Below, one piece after another: positions 8,345 through 17,210 of a stretch of DNA of 43,993 bases (position 1 is the first letter of the stretch; each line of letters starts with the position of its first letter). This DNA is from Achromobacter animicus (lineage in GTDB: Bacteria; Pseudomonadota; Gammaproteobacteria; Burkholderiales; Burkholderiaceae_B). The notes under the pieces were generated by a model. The model was not told the origin of the DNA and did not search any database. It saw only the letters and a list, made by a program, of their open reading frames with translations. The position numbers and the translations under genes are program-made. The DNA lies in NCBI RefSeq assembly GCF_902859585.1, contig NZ_CADIJM010000025.1:1-43993 (forward strand). Reading direction: 5' to 3'.

Positions 8345-9355
8345 TTACAACCAGCCCGACTTCCGGAACCGCCAATACAGCACGGAACACACGGACGCGA
8401 TGACGCCCAGCGTGACCGGATAGCCCCATGGGGATTTCAGTTCCGGCATGAACTCGAAGTTCATGCCATAAATGCCGGCGATCGCGGTGGGCACGGCCAG
8501 GATGGCGGCCCAGGACGCAAGTTTGCGGGTGGTGTCGTTCTGCGCCGCCTGCCCGATCATCAGGCTGGCTTCAAAGGCGAACGCCAGCGATTCGCGCAGC
8601 GAATTGAAAAGCTCATCCACGCGCAGCACGCGATCCGCCACTTCGCCGAAGTAAGGCCGCGCATGCTCGTCCACGGCGGACATTTCGACGCGCGCCAGCC
8701 GGCGGCAGATCTCGGCCAGCGGCGACACCACGGTATGGATGCGCAAGAGATCCCGCCGCTGCCGGTACAGCCTGCGGATGTCCGAGTCCTTTGCGCCTCG
8801 GATCAGCAGCTTCTGTTCGGCGCCTTCGACGACGCTTTCGATCTTGACGGCCGCCGCCACGTAGCGATCCACCAGCCAGTCCAGCAGCTCGGACGCCACG
8901 TAGTCGCTGCCGCGCTTGAGCAGGTCGGGCGAGGCTTCCAGGCGCTCGCGCAGCGGGCTGTGCCCGGCGGTGGCGCCGCGCCGCACGGTGACCAGGAAGC
9001 CGTCGCCGATGAGGAACTGCGTCTCGCCGAAGATGGGCCGCTCGGCTTCGACTTCGACCGTCACGGCGACGATGAGAATCATGTTGCCGTAGTCGATGAT
9101 CTTGGGACGCCGGTGGGCTTCCAGCATCTCTTCCTGGTTCTTATCGCACGCGCCAAGCTCGCGCGACACCTTGGCAAGCGTCTCCGGACTGGGGTTGCGC
9201 AACCCGATCCACAGCATGCTCTGGCCCTGACGCTGGGCAACGTACTGGCCGGCCTCTTCGATGGGGACCTCGCGGTCCCGCCGTCCGTTCACGTAGGCGA
9301 TCGATGCCACGACCTCGCCCTTGGGCGCGTCGGCGGCTTGCTCTTCAGTAGACAT
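8345..9355 (-). CDS. corA: CorA-family Mg2+/Co2+ (or Zn2+) transporter
   Basis: A 336-residue CorA-family channel/transporter. A long soluble N-terminal funnel is followed by two C-terminal membrane helices; the first ends in the signature IYGMNFEFMPEL, the GMN selectivity motif, and the chain ends in the basic YWRFRKSGWL. Family members form pentamers in the inner membrane and pass Mg2+, Co2+ or Zn2+. Two start codons are possible: ATG 9361 and ATG 9355. The GAGG ribosome site directly abuts the first ATG, so the second, six bases away, is the better start. It stands alone between the helicase and nuclease genes, all on the minus strand. Confidence 0.9.
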   Translation of the reverse strand: MSTEEQAADAPKGEVVASIAYVNGRRDREVPIEEAGQYVAQRQGQSMLWIGLRNPSPETLAKVSRELGACDKNQEEMLEAHRRPKIIDYGNMILIVAVTVEVEAERPIFGETQFLIGDGFLVTVRRGATAGHSPLRERLEASPDLLKRGSDYVASELLDWLVDRYVAAAVKIESVVEGAEQKLLIRGAKDSDIRRLYRQRRDLLRIHTVVSPLAEICRRLARVEMSAVDEHARPYFGEVADRVLRVDELFNSLRESLAFAFEASLMIGQAAQNDTTRKLASWAAILAVPTAIAGIYGMNFEFMPELKSPWGYPVTLGVIASVCSVLYWRFRKSGWL

Positions 9356-9439
9356 AGACATCCTCGGACAAATCGATCCCTGCGGTGCAGCGTGTGATTA
9401 TCGGCCGATGATAGCCCAGCCTCCGGGCGGGCCGACGCC

Positions 9440-11569
9440 TCAGAACAGGTTGCGCACCCGCTTGGCCACGTCGATGCGCGGCGCCTGCGGCTCGCGCGGC
9501 TCGGCCCGTCCGGGCGGCAGATCGGGCAGCTTGGGCAGGTGGTCAAAGAGCGGCAGCATGGCGTTGGTGATGAACCGCGTGCGCGAGCCGTACACGTGCC
9601 GGTCGCCCATCCCCGTCTGCTGATGCACGTAGAAGCGCTGCGGCACGACAAGCTGCAGCCGTTCCTTGGCCCGCGTCATGGCCACATACAGCAGCCGGCG
9701 CTCTTCCTCGATCTCTTCGGCCGTGCCCGTGCTCATGTCGGACGGGATGCAGCCGTCCACCACGTTCAGCACGTAGACCGCCTTCCACTCCTGGCCTTTC
9801 GCGGAATGGATTGTGGACAGGATCATGTAATCCTCGTCGCGCAGCGGCGCGCCGGATTCGTCGCTGGTGGCGTCGGGCGGGTCCAGCGTCAGTTCTGTCA
9901 GGAAGCGCTCGCGTGTCGGATAGCCCGACGCAATGCGCACAAGCTGGTCGAGATCTGTCTTGCGCACGCGCGCATCGTCGTACAGGCGCTCGAGCTGGCC
10001 GCTATACCAGCGCAGCGCCAGGTCCACGTCGGCCGGCCACTTCAGCGTGGGGTCGCACAGCGCGGCGTACGTGTCGGCGAAGGCGCCCCACTCTTCCTGC
10101 GCCGCCGCGCCCGGCTTGAACTCGCGCAGCGTGCGCAGCGGCTCGGCGGACGCGGACATCGCGTCCATCAGCTTGCCCGCCGTGGCGGGGCCGATGCCCG
10201 GCATCAGCTGCGCGACGCGGAATCCCGCCATGCGGCCGCGCGGGTTCTCGGCCCAGCGCAGGATCGACAGCAGGTCCTTGACGTGCGCCGCTTCCAGAAA
10301 GCGCAACCCGCCGAACTTGACGAAGGGGATGTTGCGGCGGGTCAGCTCCAATTCGAGTGCGGCGCTGTGGCTGGCGGTGCGAAACAGCGCCGCCTGCGAC
10401 TTGAGCGTCGCGCCGCCCTCGCGTTGCGCCAGCACCTGGTCGGCCACCCAACGCGCCTGCCCGGCTTCGTCGCTGACCGTGACCAGCTCGGGCAATTGCG
10501 ACGACTTGCGGTCGGTCCACAGGTCCTTGGCATAACGTTCGGTCGCCTGCGCAATCACGGCGTTGGAGGCGGTCAGGATCGGTTGCGACGACCGGTAGTT
10601 GCGGTCCAGCGTGATGACGCGCGCGGGCGCGGGAAACAGGTTGGGAAAATCCAGGATGTTGCGGACCGTGGCCGCGCGGAACGAGTAGATGGATTGCGCG
10701 TCGTCGCCCACCACGGTAAGGCCGCGGCCGTCGGGCTTCATGGCCAGCAGGATGGCCGACTGCAGCCGGTTGGTGTCCTGGTATTCGTCCACCAGCACAT
10801 GATCGAAGCGCGCGCCGACATCCGCTGCAATCTCCGCGTCCGACATCATTTCGGACCAGTACAGCAGCAGATCGTCGTAGTCGAGCACCTGCTGGTCCTG
10901 CTTGGCCGCGACATACGCGCGGAACAGGTTCTTGAGCTCGTCTTCCCATTGCGCGCACCACGGAAACGACGTCTTGAGCACGTCGCCCACCGGCGTCTGG
11001 CTGTTCACCACGCGCGAGTAGATCGCCAGGCACGTTCCCTTGAGCGGAAAGCGGGATTTGGTGGAGGACAGGCCCAGCTCGTGCCGCACCATGCCCATCA
11101 GGTCCTCGGCGTCGCCGCGGTCGTGGATGGTGAAGGCTTCGGACAGGCCGATGCGCAGCGCGCAATCGCGCAACAGACGCGCGCCGATCGCATGGAAGGT
11201 GCCCGCCCACGGCAGCGACGGCGCCTGCTGCGACGAACGCAGATTCATCACCCGCTGCAGTACCGACCCCACGCGCCGCTCCATTTCCAATGCCGCGCGG
11301 CGCGAAAACGTGAGCAGCAGCATGCGCTGCGGGTCCGCCCCGTTCAGAATCAGATGCGCCACGCGGTGCGCGAGCGTATTGGTCTTGCCGGACCCCGCGC
11401 CCGCAATCACCAGCAGCGGGCCGTCGTTGCCGGGCGCGCCGGCCACACCGAATTCGGCGGCCTCGCGCTGCGCGGGATTCAGGTCGGCCAGCGGATCGGG
11501 CCGCTCGGCCGGGCGGGCGGCGGTCTGGGGGTTGTCGGGCGTGCTGGGAGTCTGATCTTGGTCTGGCAT
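9440..11569 (-). CDS. UvrD/Rep-family ATP-dependent DNA helicase
   Basis: A 709-residue superfamily 1A helicase. Motifs in order: Q-motif region LNPAQREA, Walker A AGAGSGKT (about residues 56-63), Walker B VDEYQDTN, motif III VGDDAQSIYSFRAA, motif IV LDRNYRSSQ, motif V STIHSAKGQEWKAVYV and motif VI RRLLYVAMTRAKERL. Such 3'-5' helicases unwind DNA in repair and replication restart. It is similar in length to UvrD and Rep and may be an extra paralog. ATG 11569 is the conventional start; a TTG at 11614 with GGAG six bases upstream would add 15 residues and cannot be excluded. A perfect LexA box at 11634-11649 lies just upstream, so SOS control is likely. Confidence 0.92.
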   Translation of the reverse strand: MPDQDQTPSTPDNPQTAARPAERPDPLADLNPAQREAAEFGVAGAPGNDGPLLVIAGAGSGKTNTLAHRVAHLILNGADPQRMLLLTFSRRAALEMERRVGSVLQRVMNLRSSQQAPSLPWAGTFHAIGARLLRDCALRIGLSEAFTIHDRGDAEDLMGMVRHELGLSSTKSRFPLKGTCLAIYSRVVNSQTPVGDVLKTSFPWCAQWEDELKNLFRAYVAAKQDQQVLDYDDLLLYWSEMMSDAEIAADVGARFDHVLVDEYQDTNRLQSAILLAMKPDGRGLTVVGDDAQSIYSFRAATVRNILDFPNLFPAPARVITLDRNYRSSQPILTASNAVIAQATERYAKDLWTDRKSSQLPELVTVSDEAGQARWVADQVLAQREGGATLKSQAALFRTASHSAALELELTRRNIPFVKFGGLRFLEAAHVKDLLSILRWAENPRGRMAGFRVAQLMPGIGPATAGKLMDAMSASAEPLRTLREFKPGAAAQEEWGAFADTYAALCDPTLKWPADVDLALRWYSGQLERLYDDARVRKTDLDQLVRIASGYPTRERFLTELTLDPPDATSDESGAPLRDEDYMILSTIHSAKGQEWKAVYVLNVVDGCIPSDMSTGTAEEIEEERRLLYVAMTRAKERLQLVVPQRFYVHQQTGMGDRHVYGSRTRFITNAMLPLFDHLPKLPDLPPGRAEPREPQAPRIDVAKRVRNLF

Positions 11570-11633
11570 GTCGCGGAGCCGCAGCGCTGCGGCCGCAAAA
11601 AAGGAAGGAGCCAAGGCTGGCTCCGGGTGAACA

Positions 11634-11649
11634 CTGTATATTTATACAG
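11634..11649. promoter_or_regulatory. LexA (SOS) operator between helicase and DUF72 genes
   Basis: CTGTATATTTATACAG fits the CTGT-N8-ACAG LexA consensus exactly, including the alternating A/T core. It lies 65 bases upstream of helicase ATG 11569 and 34 bases upstream of the DUF72 ATG, and its TATATT/TTTATA core could overlap the -10 boxes of both divergent promoters. LexA would then repress both genes until DNA damage. Confidence 0.8.
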
Positions 11650-11683
11650 AATTTTTTGACTTCCGTCTGAACCGCCCGGCGCC

Positions 11684-12598
11684 ATGCCCGATTTTCCCCG
11701 CATCCTGACCGGCACCGCCTCCTGGACCGACCCCACCCTGCTGGCCTGCGGCCGCTTCTACCCGCCCGATGCACGCAGCGCCGAATCGCGGCTGCGGTTC
11801 TATGCGTCGCGCTTTTCGCTGGCCGAGGTCGACTCCAGCTTCTACGCGATGCCCACGCCGGACAACGCCTACCTGTGGTCCACCCGCACGCCGGACGATT
11901 TCGTCTTCAACATCAAGGCGTTCCGGCTATTTACCGGCCACCAGACGCCGCTCACCGCCCTGCCCGGCGACATCCGGCGCGAACTGGCGGACTGGCCGGA
12001 GCCCATCATCTACCACGACCGCATGCCGGGCGACCTGCGCGACGAGCTCTGGCGGCGCTACCAGCTGGCCATCGAGCCGTTGCGGATGGCGGACAAGCTG
12101 GGCGCGGTGCATTTCCAGTTTCCGCCTTGGGTACGGCGCGACGCCCGCGGCATGGCGCGCGTGGCGGCCTGCGCGCGGCGGATGGAGGAACATCTGGTGT
12201 CGGTGGAATTCCGCCACCACAGCTGGTTCGAAAGCCCGGCGGCCACGGCGGACACGCTGGCCTTCGAACGGGATCTGGGTGTCGTGCACACGGTTGTCGA
12301 CGCGCCCCAGGGGTTCGAGAACACCGTGCCCGCGGTTTGGGAAAGCACCCATCCGGAGCTGACGCTGTTGCGCCTGCACGGGCGCAATGCGGCCAAGTGG
12401 AACGCGTCGGGGCCGGCGTCTTCGGGGCGGTTTCAGTACGAATATTCGGAAGCGGAACTGGCCGAACTGGTCGCACGTTTCACGCGGCTGGCCTCGCAAT
12501 CGGCGCAGGCGCATGCAGTGTTCAACACCAACTTCGAAGACCAGGGCATGCGCAACGCGGCGGCCTTCGCGTCGGCGTTGCAATTGCCGGGCCTGTGA
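11684..12598 (+). CDS. DUF72 domain protein (YecE-like)
   Basis: A 304-residue DUF72 protein with a predicted TIM-barrel fold. Family hallmarks visible are ILTGTASWTDPTL at the start, FYASRFSLAEVDSSFYAMP at about 40-57, DDFVFNIKAFRLFTGH, then HFQFPPWVRR and VSVEFRHHSWF in the middle, LLRLHGRN, and VFNTNFEDQGMRNA at the end. The biochemical role of DUF72 is not established; metal-dependent nuclease activity has been suggested from fold comparison. Here it is divergent from a DNA helicase across a LexA box, which points to DNA repair. It ends seven bases before the convergent MocR gene, with no room for a terminator. Confidence 0.88.
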   Translation: MPDFPRILTGTASWTDPTLLACGRFYPPDARSAESRLRFYASRFSLAEVDSSFYAMPTPDNAYLWSTRTPDDFVFNIKAFRLFTGHQTPLTALPGDIRRELADWPEPIIYHDRMPGDLRDELWRRYQLAIEPLRMADKLGAVHFQFPPWVRRDARGMARVAACARRMEEHLVSVEFRHHSWFESPAATADTLAFERDLGVVHTVVDAPQGFENTVPAVWESTHPELTLLRLHGRNAAKWNASGPASSGRFQYEYSEAELAELVARFTRLASQSAQAHAVFNTNFEDQGMRNAAAFASALQLPGL

Positions 12599-12605
12599 CT
12601 GGGGA

Positions 12606-14117
12606 TCAGACACCCGCCTTCGTACCCGCCCTTACCGCCGGCCGCGCCACCTCCGCCAGACTCTCCAGCAGCACTTCAAATTTGCGCGCGATGTCGTGCT
12701 CCGGCACGCAGGCATATCCCAGCAGCAGCCCCGGCCGGCGCCCTTCCTCGTTGACGTAATACCGCGACAGCGCGCGCGTGAGCACGCCCTTGCTGCGCGC
12801 CACCTCAACGACGCGCAGGTCGTCCATGTCCGCGGGCAGGGTCAGGACCAGATGCAAACCCGCCATGCTGGCATCGCGATGCAGCCAGTCCGGACCCAGC
12901 CGGCGCTCGATAAGGTTGACCAGCATGGCGCGGCGGCGGCCGTACAGCATGCGCATGCGGCGGATGTGCGCCGCGTAATGGCCTTCGGAAATGAACGTGG
13001 CCAGCGCCGCGTGCGTCATCAGGTGCCCTTCGCGGTACAGCTCGGCATGCGCCGCCTGAAAAGCCGCCGTCAGCGTCTTGGGCAGCACCAGATACCCCAC
13101 ACGCAGGCCCGGATAAAGCGTCTTGCTGAAGGTCCCCATGTAGATCACCGGCGCATCGGACTCCAAACCGAGCAGCGACGCGATCGGCCGGCCGGAAAAG
13201 CGGAACTCGCTGTCGTAGTCGTCTTCGATGATCCAGCTGCCGCACTGCCGCGCCACCGCCAGCAACTGCCGCCGGCGTGCCAGCGACATCACGGGTCCCA
13301 GCGGATACTGATGCGACGGCGTGACGAAGATGAATCGCGGCGGCGTGTCCACGGCGTCAGGCACACGCATGCCTTCTTCATCCACCGGCAGATGCACGGT
13401 GCGCAGGCCGTTGGCTTGCAGGATGGTGCGCGCGCCCCAATAGCCCGGATCTTCGACCCACGCCGTTTCACCGGCCTCGCCCAGGATGCGCGTGGTCAGG
13501 TCGATGGCCTGATGCGAACCCTCGGTAATGATGATCTGCTCGGGATCGCAGTCGATGGACCGCGTCAGCGCCAGATGCTGCGCCAGCGCCTCGCGCAGCG
13601 CCGGCAGGCCACCGCCATACGAATAGGTCAGCAGATCCGGCGCGGGATTGCGCCACAGCGCGCTGAAGATGCGGCCGAACTTCTTGTGCGGGAACTCGGT
13701 CAGGTCCGGCACCCCCGGCATGAACGCGCCCCATTGGTAAGGCGATGCCGACACGCCATCCACGATGGCCGCGCCGCGCGGCGACAGCGCCGGACGCGAC
13801 GGCGCCTGCTGCGCCTGCCGCGCGCGGCGGCCGCTGGCCAGATACGAATCCGGCACCGAGGCATTGACGAAGGTGCCGTTGCCCTGCCGGCTGCGGGTAT
13901 AGCCTTCGGCCAGCAGCTGGCTGTAGACGTGAACGACGGTGTTGCGGGCAATGCCCAGTTCGGCCGCGAGGTCCCGGGTGGCGGGCAGGCGCGAGTCCGC
14001 GGCAATGGATCCATCCAGGATGGCCTCACGGATGCCGCGATAGAGCCGCTTGTTCATGGGCTCGCTGGCGCCGTCGGCCAGGCGCAGCAGCAGCAAGTCA
14101 CCGACGATGGACCGCAA
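12606..14117 (-). CDS. MocR/GabR-type PLP-dependent transcriptional regulator of gabTD
   Basis: A 503-residue fusion of a GntR-type winged helix (about residues 18-85: RGIREAILDGSIAADSRLPATRDLAAELGIARNTVV) with an aminotransferase class I domain. The aminotransferase part has the PLP-binding segments EDPGYWGAR and DDYDSEFR, and the Schiff-base lysine in GTFSKTLYPGLRVGY at about K332. GabR of Bacillus binds GABA and PLP and activates gabT and gabD; the divergent gabT and gabD here give the same context. The start is a TTG at 14117, because a stop codon lies three codons upstream and the next ATG would cut into the conserved helix; AGGT precedes it. PdxR-like proteins have the same architecture and are the alternative. 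Confidence 0.88.
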   Translation of the reverse strand: MRSIVGDLLLLRLADGASEPMNKRLYRGIREAILDGSIAADSRLPATRDLAAELGIARNTVVHVYSQLLAEGYTRSRQGNGTFVNASVPDSYLASGRRARQAQQAPSRPALSPRGAAIVDGVSASPYQWGAFMPGVPDLTEFPHKKFGRIFSALWRNPAPDLLTYSYGGGLPALREALAQHLALTRSIDCDPEQIIITEGSHQAIDLTTRILGEAGETAWVEDPGYWGARTILQANGLRTVHLPVDEEGMRVPDAVDTPPRFIFVTPSHQYPLGPVMSLARRRQLLAVARQCGSWIIEDDYDSEFRFSGRPIASLLGLESDAPVIYMGTFSKTLYPGLRVGYLVLPKTLTAAFQAAHAELYREGHLMTHAALATFISEGHYAAHIRRMRMLYGRRRAMLVNLIERRLGPDWLHRDASMAGLHLVLTLPADMDDLRVVEVARSKGVLTRALSRYYVNEEGRRPGLLLGYACVPEHDIARKFEVLLESLAEVARPAVRAGTKAGV

Positions 14118-14213
14118 TTGGTTCTACCTGATTTATCAAAGTGGTTCCCACAAGTGGGGCCATCGTAGCATTAAATAAGTGCTTTACCGCCCATCACTCT
14201 CATCGAGACCGAG
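14118..14213. promoter_or_regulatory. Divergent gabR-like/gabT control region
   Basis: TGGTTC is repeated directly at 14119-14124 and 14142-14147, 23 bp apart. The second copy runs into the inverted repeat CCCACAAGTGGG (14147-14158). TAAATA at 14172-14177 is a plausible -10 for gabT, with no good -35, as expected for an activated promoter. MocR regulators usually bind direct repeats, so these are the candidate operator half-sites. Confidence 0.45.
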
Positions 14214-15476
14214 ATGAAGAATCAGGATCTGAATACCCGCCGTTCCCTGGCCACGCCGCGCGGCGTCGGCGTCATGTGCGACTTCTACGCCGTGCGCGCG
14301 GAAAACGCCACGCTGTGGGACGCCGAAGGCAAGGAATACATCGATTTCGCAGGCGGCATCGCCGTCCTGAACACGGGCCACCTGCACCCGAAGGTCAAGG
14401 CCGCGGTCGCCGCCCAACTCGACAACTTCACGCACACGGCCTATCAGATCGTGCCGTACGAAGGCTACATCTCGCTGGCCGAGCGCATCAATCGTCTCGC
14501 CCCCATCGACGGCCTGAAGAAGACCGCCTTCTTCACGACCGGCGTCGAAGCCGTCGAGAACGCCGTGAAGATCGCGCGCTCGTCCACCGGCCGCTCGGGT
14601 GTCATCGCCTTCTCGGGTTCTTTCCATGGCCGCACGATGCTGGGCATGGCGCTGACCGGCAAGGTCGCCCCCTACAAGCTGTCGTTCGGCCCCATGCCGG
14701 GCGACATCTATCACGTGCCGTTCCCCAACGCCACGCAGTCCATCAGCGTGGCCGATTCGCTCAAGGCGCTGGACCTGCTGTTCAAGGTCGACATCGATCC
14801 GAAGCGCGTCGCGGCCATCATCATCGAACCCGTGCAAGGCGAAGGCGGCTTCAACATCACGCCGCCCGAACTGATGACCGCGCTGCGCAAGGTTTGCGAC
14901 GAGCACGGCATCCTGCTGATCGCCGACGAAGTCCAGACGGGCTTTGGCCGTACCGGCAAGCTGTTCGCGATGGAACACCACAGCGTGCAGGCCGACATCA
15001 TCACCATGGCCAAAAGCCTGGGCGGCGGCTTCCCGATCTCGGGCATCGTCGGCCGCGCCGAGGTCATGGACGGCCCCGCCGCGGGCGGCCTGGGCGGCAC
15101 GTACGCCGGCAATCCGCTGGCCGTGGCCGCGGCGCACGCCGTGCTGGACGTCATCGCCGAAGAAAAGCTGTGCGAACGCGCCGCCCAACTGGGCGAAAAG
15201 CTGCGCGCGCATCTGGAAGGCCTGCGCGCCAAGGTGCCGGGCATCGCCGACGTGCGCGGTCTGGGCTCGATGGTCGCGCTGGAACTGAACGACGCGGCCG
15301 GCAAGCCCGACGCCGAAGCCGTCAAGCGCGTGCAGCAGCGCGCGCTCGACGCCGGCCTGATTTTGCTAAGCTGCGGTGTATACGGAAACGTCCTGCGCTT
15401 CCTGTATCCCTTGACCATTCCCGACGCCCAGTTCGCACGCGCGCTGGACATCCTGTCCGAGGCGCTTGCCGCTTGA
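14214..15476 (+). CDS. gabT: 4-aminobutyrate--2-oxoglutarate transaminase
   Basis: A 420-residue class III aminotransferase that moves the amino group of GABA to 2-oxoglutarate, giving succinate semialdehyde and glutamate with PLP as cofactor, in the cytoplasm. Visible landmarks: YIDFAGGIAVLNTGHLHP near the start, FFTTGVEAVENAVKIAR (phosphate site), FSGSFHGRT, EPVQGEGGF, LIADEVQTGFGRTGKLFAME, and the Schiff-base lysine in MAKSLGGGFP (K267). The length matches E. coli GabT (426). The start is ATG 14214, with only a weak GAGACCGAG ahead. It is followed by gabD 143 bases downstream, which oxidises the product. 5-aminovalerate is a possible second substrate. Confidence 0.92.
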   Translation: MKNQDLNTRRSLATPRGVGVMCDFYAVRAENATLWDAEGKEYIDFAGGIAVLNTGHLHPKVKAAVAAQLDNFTHTAYQIVPYEGYISLAERINRLAPIDGLKKTAFFTTGVEAVENAVKIARSSTGRSGVIAFSGSFHGRTMLGMALTGKVAPYKLSFGPMPGDIYHVPFPNATQSISVADSLKALDLLFKVDIDPKRVAAIIIEPVQGEGGFNITPPELMTALRKVCDEHGILLIADEVQTGFGRTGKLFAMEHHSVQADIITMAKSLGGGFPISGIVGRAEVMDGPAAGGLGGTYAGNPLAVAAAHAVLDVIAEEKLCERAAQLGEKLRAHLEGLRAKVPGIADVRGLGSMVALELNDAAGKPDAEAVKRVQQRALDAGLILLSCGVYGNVLRFLYPLTIPDAQFARALDILSEALAA

Positions 15477-15488
15477 GGCAAAGGCCCT

Positions 15489-15584
15489 GAATAACCGGTT
15501 ATTCGGCTGGCAGGAACAACGATTGCGGGCGTAGCAGGCAGGCGGCTTGATGAACAGGCCGCACGCCCGCCACGCCCGCAATCG
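15489..15584 (+). other. Structured gabT-gabD intergenic region
   Basis: The 143-base gap holds a perfect 16-bp palindrome, GAATAACCGGTTATTC (15489-15504). It also holds a perfect 13-bp inverted repeat, CGATTGCGGGCGT (15520-15532) with its complement at 15572-15584, enclosing a small GCGGC/GCCGC hairpin (15542-15546, 15558-15562). The transcript would fold into a long nested stem just before the gabD ribosome site at about 15604. Function is not known. Confidence 0.6.
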
Positions 15585-15619
15585 CTTGGCCCGCCGCACC
15601 CATCAAGGAGACTTCCAAC

Positions 15620-17089
15620 ATGACAGCACTGTCCCATCCCCTCGCCCGTCCCGACCTGCTGCGCGACGCCTGCTACATCGACGGCAAGTGGGTCGGCGCC
15701 GGCGAAGGCGCATCGATCCCCGTCGACAATCCGTCCACCGGCAAGACCATCGTGTCGGTGCCCAAGCTGGGCCGCAAGGAAACCGAGCAGGCCATCGCCA
15801 GCGCGCAGGCCGCGCTGCCCGCGTGGGCCGCCAAGACGGGCAAGGAACGCGCCGCGATCCTGCTGAAGTGGGCGCAGCTGATGATGCAGCACCAGAAAGA
15901 CCTGGCCGCCATCATGACGTCCGAACAGGGCAAGCCGGTCACCGAAGCCGCGGGCGAAATCGCCTACGCCGCGTCGTTCCTGGAATGGTTTGCCGAAGAA
16001 GCCAAGCGCATCGACGGCGACATCCTGCAAAGCCCCAAGGCCGGCCAGCGCCTGATGGCGCTCAAGCAGCCCATCGGCGTCACCGCCGCGATCACGCCGT
16101 GGAACTTCCCGGCCGCCATGATCACCCGCAAGGTCGGCCCCGCGCTGGCCGCCGGCTGCACCATGGTCGTCAAGCCCGCGCAACAGACGCCGCTGACCGC
16201 GCTGGCGCTGGCCGTGCTGGCCGAAGAAGCCGGCGTGCCGGCAGGCGTGTTCCACGTCATCACGGGCAGCTCGCGCGACATCGGCGCGGCCCTGTGCGAA
16301 AGCGACGTGGTGCGCAAGCTGAGCTTCACCGGTTCCACCGAAGTCGGCCGCACGCTGATGGAGCAATGCGCGCCCACCATCAAGAAGCTGTCGCTCGAAC
16401 TGGGCGGCAACGCGCCCTTCATCGTGTTCGACGACGCCGACCTGGACCGCGCGGTCGACGGCATCCTGGCATCGAAGTACCGCAACGCCGGCCAGACCTG
16501 CGTGTGCGCCAACCGCATCTACGTGCAGGCCGGCGTGTACGAGGAAGTGGCCAAGCGCCTGGTCGACAAGGTCAACGCCATGAAGGTCGGCGACGGCTTT
16601 GAAGACGGCGTGACGCAAGGCCCGCTGATCGACAAGACCGCCATCGAAAAGGTGCAGGAGCACATCGCCGACGCCACGGCCAACGGCGCCAAGGTCATCG
16701 CCGGCGGCAAGCCCCATGCCAAGGGCGGCACGTTCTTCGAACCGACCGTCGTGCGCGACGTGACGCAATCGATGCGCTTTGCCAGCGAGGAAACCTTCGG
16801 TCCCGTCGCGCCGCTGTTCCGCTTCGATTCGGAAGACGAAGTCATCGGCATGGCCAACGACACCATCTTCGGCCTGGCCGCCTACTTCTTCACGCGCGAC
16901 TACGCCCGCATCTGGCGCGTGTCCGAAGCGCTGGAATACGGCATCGTCGGCATCAACACCGGCCTCATCTCCAACGAAGTCGGCCCCTTCGGCGGCGTCA
17001 AGCAATCCGGCCTGGGCCGCGAAGGCTCCAAGTACGGCATCGAAGAGTACCTGGAGATCAAATACCTCTGCGTCGACCTCGGCGCATGA
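15620..17089 (+). CDS. gabD: Succinate-semialdehyde dehydrogenase (NAD(P)+)
   Basis: A 489-residue aldehyde dehydrogenase that oxidises succinate semialdehyde to succinate, the second step of the GABA shunt, feeding the TCA cycle. The catalytic pair is clear: Glu260 in LELGGNAP and Cys294 in GQTCVCANR. Other landmarks are ITPWNFPAAMITRKVGPALAAGC, the cofactor segment SFTGSTEVGR, and GVKQSGLGREGSKYGIEEYLE near the C-terminus, which is characteristic of the GabD subgroup. The length matches E. coli GabD (482). ATG 15620 has AAGGAGA about ten bases upstream. It is co-directional with gabT and probably part of the same regulon under the MocR protein. Confidence 0.94.
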   Translation: MTALSHPLARPDLLRDACYIDGKWVGAGEGASIPVDNPSTGKTIVSVPKLGRKETEQAIASAQAALPAWAAKTGKERAAILLKWAQLMMQHQKDLAAIMTSEQGKPVTEAAGEIAYAASFLEWFAEEAKRIDGDILQSPKAGQRLMALKQPIGVTAAITPWNFPAAMITRKVGPALAAGCTMVVKPAQQTPLTALALAVLAEEAGVPAGVFHVITGSSRDIGAALCESDVVRKLSFTGSTEVGRTLMEQCAPTIKKLSLELGGNAPFIVFDDADLDRAVDGILASKYRNAGQTCVCANRIYVQAGVYEEVAKRLVDKVNAMKVGDGFEDGVTQGPLIDKTAIEKVQEHIADATANGAKVIAGGKPHAKGGTFFEPTVVRDVTQSMRFASEETFGPVAPLFRFDSEDEVIGMANDTIFGLAAYFFTRDYARIWRVSEALEYGIVGINTGLISNEVGPFGGVKQSGLGREGSKYGIEEYLEIKYLCVDLGA

Positions 17090-17094
17090 AGTCC

Positions 17095-17123
17095 GGCGCG
17101 CGCGGCGTCCTGCCGCGCGCGCC
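17095..17123 (+). terminator. Strong GC hairpin after gabD
   Basis: GGCGCGCGCGGC at 17095-17106 pairs perfectly with GCCGCGCGCGCC at 17112-17123 across a five-base loop, six bases after the gabD stop. There is no U tract behind it, so it may end or only stabilise the gabTD transcript. Confidence 0.5.
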
Positions 17124-17210
17124 TGTCGTCCGCGTGGCCGATGTATGCGCCGCGTTCACTCGGATACCATCCAGGCATGTTAGATTTGCGCGTTCCCTGG
17201 ACGAGTCCGT

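Noticed and set aside
9539-11659. Open frame of 706 codons on the plus strand
   Set aside because: Antisense of the helicase, which has all SF1 motifs in order.
15489-15504. Palindrome GAATAACCGGTTATTC as an insertion-sequence end or recombination site
   Set aside because: No transposase, no target duplication and no second copy in the window.
14711-17005. Open frame of 764 codons on the minus strand
   Set aside because: Antisense to gabT and gabD; high-GC third positions remove stop codons on the opposite strand.
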